Below are positions 9,310 to 18,292 of a stretch of DNA of 64,000 nucleotides, piece after piece. The notes under the pieces are model-generated. The model did no database searches and was not told where the DNA came from. It worked only from the letters and a program-made list of their open reading frames with translations. The stretch lies in assembly GCF_000332155.1 (NCBI RefSeq), contig NZ_KB235903.1, positions 363,315-427,314 of the forward strand, given 5' to 3'. This DNA comes from Kamptonema formosum PCC 6407. Lineage in GTDB: Bacteria > Cyanobacteriota > Cyanobacteriia > Cyanobacteriales > Microcoleaceae. How positions within the stretch are numbered: the first letter of the stretch is position 1; each line of letters opens with the position of its first letter. The translations under genes and the position numbers were made by a program.

Positions 9310-11148
9310 TTATGCGATCGCAGCCATCTTGACATCATTATTAGCCAGCAACTCTTGCAACTCGTCAGCGTCCACAGTTTCCTTGTCCACCAAGATATCT
9401 GCTAATTTATCAAGGACGTGACGATTACCAACCAACACCTCTTTAGCGCGGCGGTAAGCTTGATCTACCAAAGTGCGGACTTCATCATCGATCGTGGCGG
9501 CTGTCTCTTCCGAGAAATCGCGCTCCGCCATGATATCGCGGCCCATGAACATATTCCCTTGCTGACGACCGAGCGCAACTGGGCCGAGGCGATCGCTCAT
9601 CCCGAACCGAGTCACCATTTGTCTGGCCACACGCGCCACCTGTTGCAAATCATTCGACGCGCCAGTAGTCACTTCTTCCTCGCCGAAGACAATCTCTTCA
9701 GCAATCCGACCACCTAAAGCTACCGCCATCTGATTTTGCAAATAAGAGCGGGAATAAAGACCAGAATCCATCCGATCTTCGCTTGGCGTGAACCAAGTCA
9801 AACCGCCAGCGCGACCGCGAGGGATAATGCTAATCTTCTGCACTGGGTCATAATCAGGCATCAAAGCACCAACCAAAGCGTGACCAGCTTCGTGATAAGC
9901 TACCAGCGTTTTGCGCTTCTCGCTCATTACCCGGTCTTTCTTCTCAGGGCCAGCCAGCACCCGATCGATCGCATCATTAACTTCATCCATCGAGATTTCT
10001 GTCAAATTGCGACGAGCAGCCAAAATAGCCGCTTCATTCAGCAAATTAGACAAATCTGCACCCGTGAACCCAGGAGTCCGGCGAGCAATTTTCTCCAAAT
10101 CCACATCCTTAGACAAAGTTTTGCCGCGAGCGTGGACGTTGAGAATTTCCAAACGGCCCGCGTAATCAGGGCGATCGACCACAACTTGGCGGTCAAAACG
10201 ACCCGGACGCAGCAGCGCTGAATCGAGCACGTCAGGGCGGTTGGTAGCAGCAATAATAATGATGCCAGTATTGCCCTCAAAGCCATCCATCTCAGTTAAT
10301 AACTGGTTGAGGGTTTGTTCGCGCTCATCGTTTCCGCCGCCTAAACCAGCACCCCGCTGGCGACCAACGGCATCAATTTCATCGATAAATACGATGCAAG
10401 GTGCGTTAGATTTGGCTTGTTCAAATAAGTCGCGGACGCGAGACGCGCCGACACCCACGAACATTTCCACAAATTCAGAACCGGAAATCGAGAAGAAAGG
10501 AACGCCAGCTTCACCAGCGACAGCCTTAGCTAGCAAGGTTTTACCAGTTCCGGGAGGGCCGACTAAGAGCACGCCTTTGGGAATTTTTGCGCCAACTGCG
10601 GTGAAGCGATCGGCATTTTTCAGGAAGTCCACAACTTCCGATAGTTCTAACTTGGCTTGTTCAATGCCTGCGACATCCCCGAATGTCACCTGGGTTTGCG
10701 GTTCCATTTGCACTCTGGCTTTAGATTTACCAAAGTTCATCGCTTGAGAACCAGGGCCGTTTTGGGCTCGCCGCAACAGGAAGAACAATCCCACTAAGAG
10801 TAGGATGGGGAAGAATAGGCTGCTCATGGCTTTGAGCCAGAAGCCTTCGTCGTTCGTGGGTAAAACTGAAATGTCCACGCCGTTAGTGGTGAGGATATTG
10901 ATCAGCTCAGGGTCATTAGGCAAGTTGACCAGTACCTTAGTGCCATCCTGGGAAGTGACTAGGGCTCTAGTCCGGTCAGCATTTATACTTACTTTGTCTA
11001 CTCTCTTGCTCTGGACTTGCTCAATGAATTCGCTGTACTTCCACAGTTGTCGGCTGGGGGGCTGTTTGTCAAAAAATGCAGTTGCTAAGGCAATGACGAC
11101 AATAGCTAGCAGCGCGTACAGGCCTGCGTTTCTCCACCGTTTATTCAC
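9310..11148 (-). CDS. ftsH: Membrane ATP-dependent zinc protease FtsH (FtsH3-like)
   Basis: Hexameric AAA+ protease of the thylakoid or plasma membrane that degrades damaged membrane proteins. Two N-terminal helices (residues about 8-25 and 107-125) bracket a lumenal/periplasmic domain. The AAA+ domain shows [24 protein letters not shown] and the [22 protein letters not shown]; the peptidase has the zinc motif HEAGH. Length 612. The N-terminus [18 protein letters not shown] is nearly that of Synechocystis FtsH3 (slr1604) as I remember it, the subunit that pairs with FtsH1 or FtsH4. It is followed by a clear terminator. Confidence 0.97.
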   Translation of the reverse strand: MNKRWRNAGLYALLAIVVIALATAFFDKQPPSRQLWKYSEFIEQVQSKRVDKVSINADRTRALVTSQDGTKVLVNLPNDPELINILTTNGVDISVLPTNDEGFWLKAMSSLFFPILLLVGLFFLLRRAQNGPGSQAMNFGKSKARVQMEPQTQVTFGDVAGIEQAKLELSEVVDFLKNADRFTAVGAKIPKGVLLVGPPGTGKTLLAKAVAGEAGVPFFSISGSEFVEMFVGVGASRVRDLFEQAKSNAPCIVFIDEIDAVGRQRGAGLGGGNDEREQTLNQLLTEMDGFEGNTGIIIIAATNRPDVLDSALLRPGRFDRQVVVDRPDYAGRLEILNVHARGKTLSKDVDLEKIARRTPGFTGADLSNLLNEAAILAARRNLTEISMDEVNDAIDRVLAGPEKKDRVMSEKRKTLVAYHEAGHALVGALMPDYDPVQKISIIPRGRAGGLTWFTPSEDRMDSGLYSRSYLQNQMAVALGGRIAEEIVFGEEEVTTGASNDLQQVARVARQMVTRFGMSDRLGPVALGRQQGNMFMGRDIMAERDFSEETAATIDDEVRTLVDQAYRRAKEVLVGNRHVLDKLADILVDKETVDADELQELLANNDVKMAAIA

Positions 11149-11434
11149 CGGGGCTTTTCCTCCTATTTTTTTAAGTCACACAGACTTGGGAATTTTTAAT
11201 TATGTTAATCAATCTTAACGTAATTGTAACTTATTGTCGCTATGGGGAGAGATCGGTAGTGGCGATCGCGCAGCCACAGAGGGGAAACCGAACTAATCAT
11301 CAGCCCGCAAGTAAGCTGTTATCTTTACAATATCAAATGATTTTTGTCAAGAGTTAGGAGTTGCAGCCACAGGTTTTGCGGTGGGCGGGGGGTGATTTTC
11401 GGTTAAGCTAGTAGAAACCAATAAGTAAGTGGCA
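11149..11434. promoter_or_regulatory. ftsH upstream region
   Basis: 286 bases with the presumed ftsH promoter (minus strand, AT-rich near 11160-11240) and one GCGATCGCG motif. No gene is evident. Confidence 0.4.
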
Positions 11435-11581
11435 ATGGGAATTATCTACACTACCTTAAAAATTAGAAATCCTTTGACTAACAGCGAGATTGTCGAACTG
11501 GAAGCGAAAGTAGATACAGGAGCAACATTATTAGTTTTGCCTGAATCAACTGCTTTACACTTTTACCTATGGTGGAGATAG
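11435..11581 (+). pseudogene. Truncated retropepsin-like (clan AA) aspartic protease relic
   Basis: A 48-codon frame begins MGIIYTTLKIRNPLTN and contains the active-site block EAKVDTGATLLVLPES, with the DTGA motif of retroviral-type aspartyl proteases. Cyanobacterial proteins with this beginning normally run about 120 residues; here the frame collapses into an unrelated tail (LHFYLWWR) and a stop, losing the flap and C-terminal strands. Two intact clan AA genes of different subtype lie at 30245 and 41885. I therefore treat it as a remnant. Confidence 0.75.
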
Positions 11582-11958
11582 GGTAGAGCGTTGAATTTGT
11601 CAATGCTATTTCCGAGAGGCTTTTAGCCAGTTCCATTTTAAAACAATCCTGTGTTCGCCGAGAAACGTTGTATAAAATAGTATGGACTATTCTGGGAACA
11701 CTCGAAATCAGTTTTCGTCTGATATTGAGCACTCTATTTAGTACCTTAGCGGCATCAACTAGGATATAGCAGTTTTTAATCTGGGTGGATGTACAAAAAC
11801 TTGTTTTAGACAAGACAAAATAAATACGCGAACATAATTAAACGTAAAATGCCGATTTCTCTAAAGTTCCCTAGCAATAATCTTTTTTCTTAGCCTTCGC
11901 CTTCTAGTTATCCCTAAGCATCCTGAGTTAGATTCTTTCACACCAATCACATTTTACT
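11582..11958. other. Intergenic stretch with a possible decayed coding segment
   Basis: 377 bases between the protease relic and the glycan locus. On the plus strand an open stretch of about 57 codons (reading EFVNAISERLLASSILKQSC and LEISFRLILSTLFSTLAAS, ending at a TAG near 11770) has no start and could be a gene remnant; a 111-codon minus-strand frame overlaps it. I cannot assign either. The last 130 bases are AT-rich and probably hold the promoter of the 11959 gene. Confidence 0.3.
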
Positions 11959-12423
11959 ATGGCGGAAACACTTGGCTCTCTCTGCGACAAATTGACAATT
12001 ATTAAATTGAAACAGTGGCATTCCGAAGATGAAACTAGACTCCAAAGCCTTGCTGTTCAAGAAAAGCAACTTCAGGAAGAAATTAACGAATTTATTAGCA
12101 ATGCTGTCTCTGGAGAAATTCCCAGCGAACGCCTAACTTTTGCCTCAAATAAAGTTTATAAAAAAGAAGGCAATTATGTGCCTGATGTACTAGGTAGCAT
12201 CGGTGAAATCTTCTCACAGCTTGCTCATGTTAACTGTAACTTGTGGCACGAACAAGAAAAGGTATATGAGTTTGAAAAAGTGGAGGCATCAGAAAAAGAT
12301 AAAGTTGTCAAACAACTTGCCATATTGAACTTAGAACGGAATAAGTGCATAGATGGAATAGACAAAAATTTACAATCACTGGTAGAAAAACTCAGCTATC
12401 ATCAACAATCAGGACTTACGTAA
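11959..12423 (+). CDS. DUF4254-like helical protein, first gene of the glycan locus
   Basis: A 154-residue, strongly helical protein starting MAETLGSLCDKLTIIKLKQW. The pattern LWHEQEKVYEFEK ... VVKQLAILNLERNKCIDGID fits the DUF4254 signature (Trp-His near an acidic cluster, then an LNxxRNxxIxxID helix), a family often encoded beside glycosyltransferases; its job is unknown. No strong ribosome site is visible. The last codons (QQSGLT, stop) are made from the dispersed motif AGGACTTACG, so the native C-terminus may have been replaced. It is followed 106 bases later by the methyltransferase gene. Confidence 0.7.
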   Translation: MAETLGSLCDKLTIIKLKQWHSEDETRLQSLAVQEKQLQEEINEFISNAVSGEIPSERLTFASNKVYKKEGNYVPDVLGSIGEIFSQLAHVNCNLWHEQEKVYEFEKVEASEKDKVVKQLAILNLERNKCIDGIDKNLQSLVEKLSYHQQSGLT

Positions 12424-12432
12424 AACCATCCG

Positions 12433-12449
12433 TAATGCCGCCATCTTGG
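12433..12449 (+). repeat. Left arm of an inverted repeat flanking the methyltransferase gene
   Basis: TAATGCCGCCATCTTGG. The reverse complement with one mismatch is at 13816-13832, on the other side of the gene. Both sit near AGGACTTA-type motifs (12412 and 13791). Confidence 0.6.
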
Positions 12450-12529
12450 TGGTGAGTTTAACGCGCCTGTTGGCGGCGCTACGTCAAGGGTGCGATAAAT
12501 CTAAACAATAATTTTTTAAAGGCAAAACC

Positions 12530-13789
12530 ATGCACTTAGGCCATCGTAAAACTTGTCGAGTCTGCGGTTCTTCAGCACTCACTCCAGTTATTAATTTAGG
12601 GGAACAACATTTGCAAGGTTCTTTTTTTAAGCCAGGAAAAGAAGAACCACCAATGAGAAAAATAGCCCTTTCTCTATTGCGTTGCGATCCTACAAAAGAT
12701 GAGAACGCCTGCGGTTTATTACAGATGGAACATACAGTTCCACCAGAGGTTTTGTATTCTGCATATTGGTATCGTTCCGGTACTAATCAGACAATGCGAA
12801 ATCACTTACAGGGAATTACTCAAGAAGCAACAGCACTGATTAACAAAAGTAATGCGCGTGTTTTGGATATTGGCTGTAATGACGGCACTTTACTCAAGTC
12901 TTATCCCCCAAATTTTATCAAATTTGGAGTCGATCCTTCTGACGTAGCGCAAGAAATTACCGGAGATATTACAGCTATTCAAGATATTTTTCCTTCTGAA
13001 GAATTGACCAAAGTATTACAAGGCGAAAAATTTGACATTATTACGTCAATCGCCATGTTTTATGACTTAGAAGACCCAGTGAATTTCTGTAAAGAAATCA
13101 AAAAAGCCCTTGCTCCTGATGGTTTATGGGTGTTTGAAATGTCCTATATGCCATCTATGCTTAAGATGAATTCCTATGACACAATTTGTCACGAGCATTT
13201 GGAATATTATAGTTTAGCGGTGTTGGAATATATTCTCAAACAAGCTGACTTAAAAATAGTAGATGCTGTTCTTAATGACATCAACGGTGGTAGCATTCGC
13301 TGTTATGCAACAAATGTTGATAATTTTTCATTCAAGAGACAAGAAGCGGTGACACGCATCAAGCTTTTACGTCAGGCTGAGTTTGACATGGAGCTTGATA
13401 CCGATAAACCGTACAAAAATTTTCAAGATCGGATTAATGTGCATAAAGATGAGCTAATTTCAATGTTGAAAAAGCTCAAAAAGGAAGGCAAAAGTATTCA
13501 TATTTACGGTGCATCAACTAAAGGCAATACCATTTTGCAATGGTGTGGAATTGACAATCGAATTGTGGACGTAGCAGCGGAAAGAAACCCTGATAAATAT
13601 GGTGCTTATACCCTTGGTACAGATATTCCAATTGTCAGTGAAGCAGATTCAAGAGCCATGAAGCCGGATTATTATTTAGTTTTACCTTGGCACTTCAAAG
13701 AAGAATTTTTGAAACGCGAAGAAGCAACTTTGAAAAGCGGTGTTGGCTTAATTTTTCCTTTGCCAAACCTCGAAATCATTAAATTTTAA
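12530..13789 (+). CDS. SAM-dependent sugar C-methyltransferase-like protein
   Basis: Domain order matches deoxysugar C-methyltransferases of the TylC3 type: an N-terminal zinc-binding region (CRVCGSSAL ... VINLGEQHLQGSFF, residues 9-33), a class I SAM fold (ARVLDIGCNDGTLLKSYP, about 110-210, with ITSIAMFYDLEDP and an HEHLEYYS block around 215), and a C-terminal domain (about 300-405) with HIYGASTKGNTIL. Such enzymes act on NDP-ketosugars. Length 419 is usual. It is the second gene of the glycan locus and is bracketed by a 17-bp inverted repeat. The exact sugar is not predictable. Confidence 0.88.
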   Translation: MHLGHRKTCRVCGSSALTPVINLGEQHLQGSFFKPGKEEPPMRKIALSLLRCDPTKDENACGLLQMEHTVPPEVLYSAYWYRSGTNQTMRNHLQGITQEATALINKSNARVLDIGCNDGTLLKSYPPNFIKFGVDPSDVAQEITGDITAIQDIFPSEELTKVLQGEKFDIITSIAMFYDLEDPVNFCKEIKKALAPDGLWVFEMSYMPSMLKMNSYDTICHEHLEYYSLAVLEYILKQADLKIVDAVLNDINGGSIRCYATNVDNFSFKRQEAVTRIKLLRQAEFDMELDTDKPYKNFQDRINVHKDELISMLKKLKKEGKSIHIYGASTKGNTILQWCGIDNRIVDVAAERNPDKYGAYTLGTDIPIVSEADSRAMKPDYYLVLPWHFKEEFLKREEATLKSGVGLIFPLPNLEIIKF

Positions 13790-13815
13790 AGGGACTTATG
13801 CTCGCGGTAGAGCTG

Positions 13816-13832
13816 CCAAGATGGTGGCATTA
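13816..13832 (-). repeat. Right arm of the inverted repeat flanking the methyltransferase gene
   Basis: CCAAGATGGTGGCATTA, complementary to 12433-12449 with one mismatch. It lies in the 106-base gap between the methyltransferase and the next gene. Confidence 0.6.
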
Positions 13833-13895
13833 TATAAAGAATGCTTAAGTTTTAACTAAGTCCAAAAAACAAACAGCGCACAACAGGATAAAAAC

Positions 13896-16800
13896 ATGAC
13901 ACATTTCTTCATTCACAACAGTTTTCACAGCGGCGATGTGATTTTGACAAAAGCCGTAATTCAGGCAGCTAGAATAAGTTTTCCCAGAGTGAAAATCACC
14001 TTAGAATGTGTTGAAAAATCTGCCTATCTGTGGCAAGATTTAAAACTGCCTATTTCTCTATATCAAGGGAAGGAATATCAAGGAACAGAACGAACACCAA
14101 ATTGCCCTAATGATGCCATATTTATCAATATGTGGTTTGGCGTTTTTAATGATATTTTCAACCTCTATGGTATGACATACCAAAATAATGTTCATACCTT
14201 TAATCGTCAGATGTATCAGCAGAATCTAAATCATAAGTATCTGCTAACAATACCGATTTATACGCCTACGATTGCCTTCTTTGGTCAGTTAGAGAAGGAA
14301 ATAGAAGTTAGAGAAAATAGCATTTTGGTGGAAAACGGAGAAGTTTTTTCTAATCAAAATTATTTTTATTTAAACGAGCATCTAAAGCAAATAGCAGCGG
14401 ATTTTCCCACACTAAATTTTTACTGTTCAGGTCAACCTAAATTTGCTGCTGCCAATATTTTTGATTGCAGTGGAATGAACCTTAAAGAATTATCCCAAGT
14501 TGGGGATAGATGTATTGCTTTTTTGATGAAAGGAAGTGCTGTAAATGCAGCATCTCAAACGGAGATTAATCGTTATAAACCTCGCTGTATTGTTGGCTGG
14601 GATTTGCCAGTCCAGCTTTGGGAAAACTTGGAAAATCCGGTAGTTTATGCTAAGAATTATGCCGAAGTTAAGGCATTTATTTCTAGTTTAGTCGCATCTG
14701 AACAGACAGCATTTGTATTAGCATTGCCTCAACCAGCAACAGTGGTAGAGGGGACAAAAAAACCGCGAGGTTTATTTCTCAATACTGAGAAAGCTAATTG
14801 CAGCATCTACGAGTCTGGCAAAATGGCTTATCAATGTTTATTACTTTCGGGAAAATACGACCTTCATTATTTAGAAATCAGCGAAAATGCGGCTGAGATT
14901 CCGAATAATTATGAATTTTACATTTTTAACTATCATCATGTAACAATGAGTTGGCTCAATACAAAAAGAGTCAGCTTATTGCCGGGATTAAAAGTAACAT
15001 TGGTGCTGGAAACACTTACGAATAACCCCTTCGGTTTCTGTCCTGCTGATGATTTTGATGCCTATTTAGCGCTCGATCCGACGATGAATGTGGAAGATAA
15101 AAGAGTATATGCTTTCCCCCGTCCCTTAGAAGTTTATACTCCAGTCAACCCGTACCGAGAATCATCAATTCCTGTAATTGGTACTTTTGGATTTGCCACG
15201 ATAGGTAAAGGATTTGAATTAGTTGTAGATGCTGTTAATAAAGAGTTTGAAAAAGCCATTGTTAAAATTAATATTCCGGCATCGACTTATAGCGAAGATA
15301 GACATTGGACATTGCATAAAAAACATTATGCCGATTACCTGAGCGAGTTGTGTAAGAAAGTAGCTAAGAAAGGAGTTGAAGTAGTTATTACCAATGAGTT
15401 TATGACTAAAGACCAACTCATTGAATGGTGCAGTCAAAACACACTGAATTGTTTTCTTTACAACAGGAATCAAGCGGGAATTTCCGCAACTACCGATCAA
15501 GCTATATCAAGTGGAAGACCATTAGCCATTTCAACTAATGAAACATTTCGGCATATTCATCACTATATTAAGCCGTACCCCTTCCAGAGTTTAAAAGATG
15601 CGATCGCTTCATCAGAACCCCAAGTGAAGCAAATGCAAACAGATTGGCATCCACAGAATTTTGCGACCAAGTTTGAAGAAGTTTTAGAAGATTTTGGGAT
15701 GCTGCCTAAAACCGAACGGAAAACCGTTCAGATACAAGTTGCAGAATCCTCTAAACCGACTATACTCATTGTTTCTCATAAGCAAAAACAATGCGGTATT
15801 TACCAGTATGGTCTCAATATTACAGAAGCGCTACAAAAATCTTCGCGCTATTCCTTTGCTTATGCGGAGTGTTCTAATTACGCAGAACTAAAGAATGTAG
15901 TATCTCAGATAAATCCGGCTGCGATTATTTATAATTACTATCTAGCAACAATGCCTTGGCTGCGACAAGAGGTGACTAGACAGTACAAAATTCCACAGCT
16001 AGGAATAATGCACGAAGTCACTCAGGACGAAGCAGATAAAGCTACGCTAGAAATGTTTGATTATCATTTATGTCCAGATCCAACTTTAATAGAAAATAAT
16101 CCGATTGTTTTCAAGACAAAACGCTTGATTTCCCCTTACATTAACAGCCAAGATATTCCCGATATCGTCACCGTAGGAAGCTTTGGTTTTGGATTTAGTG
16201 ACAAAGGTTTTGAACGTTTGGTTATGCTTGTACAGGAAGAATTTGATAGAGCGAAAATAGTGCTGCATTTGCCTTTTAATAATGTTGTCGAACAGCAAGG
16301 ACAATTTGCTAAAGCAACAGCGGAAAACTGTCGCAAACTTATTTCTAAACCCGGCATACAACTTGCGATTAACCATGAGTTTCTAAGCAAACAGCAACTC
16401 CTCCATTTTCTAGCAAGTAATACACTCAATGCTTTCTTCTATGACTCCCATAAAGACCGAGGGATTTCAAGTGTACTGGAACACGCTTTAGCAGTGCAGC
16501 GACCTCTGGCGATTAATAAATGTGGGATGTACCGTCATGTTTTTTCGGCGAATCCTTCAATTTGTATCGAAGATTCCAGTTTGAAGCAAATTATTGATAA
16601 TGGCATCGCGCCGCTTGTACCCTTTTATAATGAGTGGAGCGAAGCCAATTTTATTTTGGATTATGAGCAAATTCTCGATCGAGTGCTAGGTCAAGAGCGG
16701 AGCGATCGGAGCAATTTACCTCAACTATCTTTTACGGTTGGTCTTCCTAATGTAACATCATTAAATCGCATCTTGGACGATGCCGCACGCAGCCAGTACG

Positions 16801-17393
16801 AACCTGTCATTAATCAATTATTTGCCTTGGTTCCTGAGATGATGGCGCGGAAAATACCGGAAGCTAATATTCAGCAAGCCTTTATCTTAGACACCGCTCA
16901 CAAATTTGCCTCCCAATTAGTAAAACCTAAAATTTTATGCGTTGGTAGTCATGAAGATAGTGCTGCTGCTGCCTTAAAGCAACTCGGCTATCACTTAGAA
17001 GAAATCGATCCTGCGATCAATTGCGATCTCAATGTTTATTTCCATAAGCCGTCTACAATCAAGGGCAGCTATGATATTATCTTTTCAACATCTGTGGTGG
17101 AGCACGTTCAAGATGATGAACTATTTATGACGCAAATCGCTGAACTTCTGGCACCTGGAGGTACTGCCATTTTAACTTGTGATTATAACGATCAGTATAA
17201 AGTAGGCGATCGCATTCCAGTAGTGGACTTCCGCCTTTACACTCAGAAAGATTTGCGGCATCGAATTCTTCCTTTACTGAAAAATTGTCGGCTTCCTGAC
17301 GTTCCCCAGTGGGATTGTCCGAACCCAGATTTTATCTATGAAGGATGTCGCTACACATTTGCAACCTTTGTTTTTCAGAAAAATAAACTGTGA
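13896..17393 (+). CDS. Multidomain glycosyltransferase: two tandem GT-B domains plus methyltransferase
   Basis: 1165 residues in four parts. Residues 1-280 form an N-terminal domain (HFFIHNSFHSGDVILTKAVI) like the start of GT9-type transferases. Residues about 291-600 and 622-930 are two related GT4-like units: IGTFGFATIGKGFELVV against VGSFGFGFSDKGFERLV, NCFLYNRNQAGIS against NAFFYDSHKDRGIS, and a closing block of RPLAI plus a basic turn in both. Residues about 1013-1160 are a SAM methyltransferase (KILCVGSHEDS, IIFSTSVVEHVQDDELF, LLAPGGTAILTCDYN). No signal or membrane segments are seen, so it is probably cytosolic. Its stop overlaps the next gene's GTG. The sugars are unknown. Confidence 0.8.
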   Translation: MTHFFIHNSFHSGDVILTKAVIQAARISFPRVKITLECVEKSAYLWQDLKLPISLYQGKEYQGTERTPNCPNDAIFINMWFGVFNDIFNLYGMTYQNNVHTFNRQMYQQNLNHKYLLTIPIYTPTIAFFGQLEKEIEVRENSILVENGEVFSNQNYFYLNEHLKQIAADFPTLNFYCSGQPKFAAANIFDCSGMNLKELSQVGDRCIAFLMKGSAVNAASQTEINRYKPRCIVGWDLPVQLWENLENPVVYAKNYAEVKAFISSLVASEQTAFVLALPQPATVVEGTKKPRGLFLNTEKANCSIYESGKMAYQCLLLSGKYDLHYLEISENAAEIPNNYEFYIFNYHHVTMSWLNTKRVSLLPGLKVTLVLETLTNNPFGFCPADDFDAYLALDPTMNVEDKRVYAFPRPLEVYTPVNPYRESSIPVIGTFGFATIGKGFELVVDAVNKEFEKAIVKINIPASTYSEDRHWTLHKKHYADYLSELCKKVAKKGVEVVITNEFMTKDQLIEWCSQNTLNCFLYNRNQAGISATTDQAISSGRPLAISTNETFRHIHHYIKPYPFQSLKDAIASSEPQVKQMQTDWHPQNFATKFEEVLEDFGMLPKTERKTVQIQVAESSKPTILIVSHKQKQCGIYQYGLNITEALQKSSRYSFAYAECSNYAELKNVVSQINPAAIIYNYYLATMPWLRQEVTRQYKIPQLGIMHEVTQDEADKATLEMFDYHLCPDPTLIENNPIVFKTKRLISPYINSQDIPDIVTVGSFGFGFSDKGFERLVMLVQEEFDRAKIVLHLPFNNVVEQQGQFAKATAENCRKLISKPGIQLAINHEFLSKQQLLHFLASNTLNAFFYDSHKDRGISSVLEHALAVQRPLAINKCGMYRHVFSANPSICIEDSSLKQIIDNGIAPLVPFYNEWSEANFILDYEQILDRVLGQERSDRSNLPQLSFTVGLPNVTSLNRILDDAARSQYEPVINQLFALVPEMMARKIPEANIQQAFILDTAHKFASQLVKPKILCVGSHEDSAAAALKQLGYHLEEIDPAINCDLNVYFHKPSTIKGSYDIIFSTSVVEHVQDDELFMTQIAELLAPGGTAILTCDYNDQYKVGDRIPVVDFRLYTQKDLRHRILPLLKNCRLPDVPQWDCPNPDFIYEGCRYTFATFVFQKNKL

Positions 17394-18262
17394 ACGCTAT
17401 TATTTTTGGTGCCAACGGACAAGACGGATTTTATCTCAATGAATTGTGCAAAGCTAAAGGAATTAACCCTATCGGTTTATCACGTTCTGGAGATTGGATG
17501 CGCGGCGATATATCGAATTACGAACAAGTTGAGCATTTTATCAAAGAATACAAGCCAACTTATGTATTTCATTTAGCTGCTAAATCAACAACGCGGCACG
17601 ACGCGCTGTTTGAAAATCATGCCGCAATTTCCACTGGTACGCTGAATATTTTAGAAGCAGTGTACAAATACAGTTCTAACTCGAAAGTTTTCATTACAGG
17701 GAGCGGCGTTCAATTCTATAATGATGGGAATCCTATTTCTGAGGATACTCCTTTTGAAGCAAGTAGCACTTATGCGATCGCGCGCATTCAATCAGTTTAT
17801 GCTGCTCGATATTATAGAAGTCTAGGTATCAAAGCCTATGTAGGCTATTTATTTCATCACGAAAGTCCTCTGAGAAAGCCAACTCATGTCAGCCAAAAAG
17901 TTGTTCTTGCCGCTAAGCGCATTGTCGAGGGAGCTGATGAAAAACTGCAAATGGGTGATATCTCTGTAGAAAAAGAATGGACTTTTGCAGGTGATGTAGC
18001 ACAGGGAATTATAACGCTGGTAGAGCAGGAAAATGTTTTTGAAGCTGTCATTGGTTCCGGCAAAATTCATACAATCAAAGATTGGATAGAAGTCTGCTTT
18101 TCTATCCTTGGTTTGGATTGGAGGCGCTATGTAGAACAGACTGAGAATTTTCAGACTGAATATAAGCGATTAGTATCTAATCCCGCACTCATGCACAGCC
18201 TTCACTGGCGACCAAATATAGACTTGCAGCAACTTGCAGCTATGATGATCGAAGCCAGATGA
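17390..18262 (+). CDS. NAD-dependent sugar epimerase/dehydratase (SDR family)
   Basis: Extended short-chain dehydrogenase, 290 residues. The Rossmann motif is IIFGANGQDGFYL at the N-terminus; the catalytic triad fits FITGSGVQFY (Ser region) and YAIARIQSVYAARYYR (Tyr-x3-Arg instead of the common Tyr-x3-Lys: STYAIARIQ). YLFHHESPLR and a KEWTFAGDVA block resemble GDP-mannose 4,6-dehydratase relatives. The start is GTG at 17390, overlapping the TGA of the upstream gene (GTGA), which implies translational coupling. The Arg in place of the catalytic Lys, if my alignment is right, would need checking. It probably supplies an NDP-sugar to the transferases beside it. Confidence 0.85.
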   Translation: MNAIIFGANGQDGFYLNELCKAKGINPIGLSRSGDWMRGDISNYEQVEHFIKEYKPTYVFHLAAKSTTRHDALFENHAAISTGTLNILEAVYKYSSNSKVFITGSGVQFYNDGNPISEDTPFEASSTYAIARIQSVYAARYYRSLGIKAYVGYLFHHESPLRKPTHVSQKVVLAAKRIVEGADEKLQMGDISVEKEWTFAGDVAQGIITLVEQENVFEAVIGSGKIHTIKDWIEVCFSILGLDWRRYVEQTENFQTEYKRLVSNPALMHSLHWRPNIDLQQLAAMMIEAR

Positions 18263-18292
18263 GATCGCGCTTTATCTTTAGGTATTTGAAGG

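Noticed and set aside
11478-11813. 111-codon minus-strand frame
   Set aside because: It overlaps the retropepsin relic and has no recognised motif or ribosome site.
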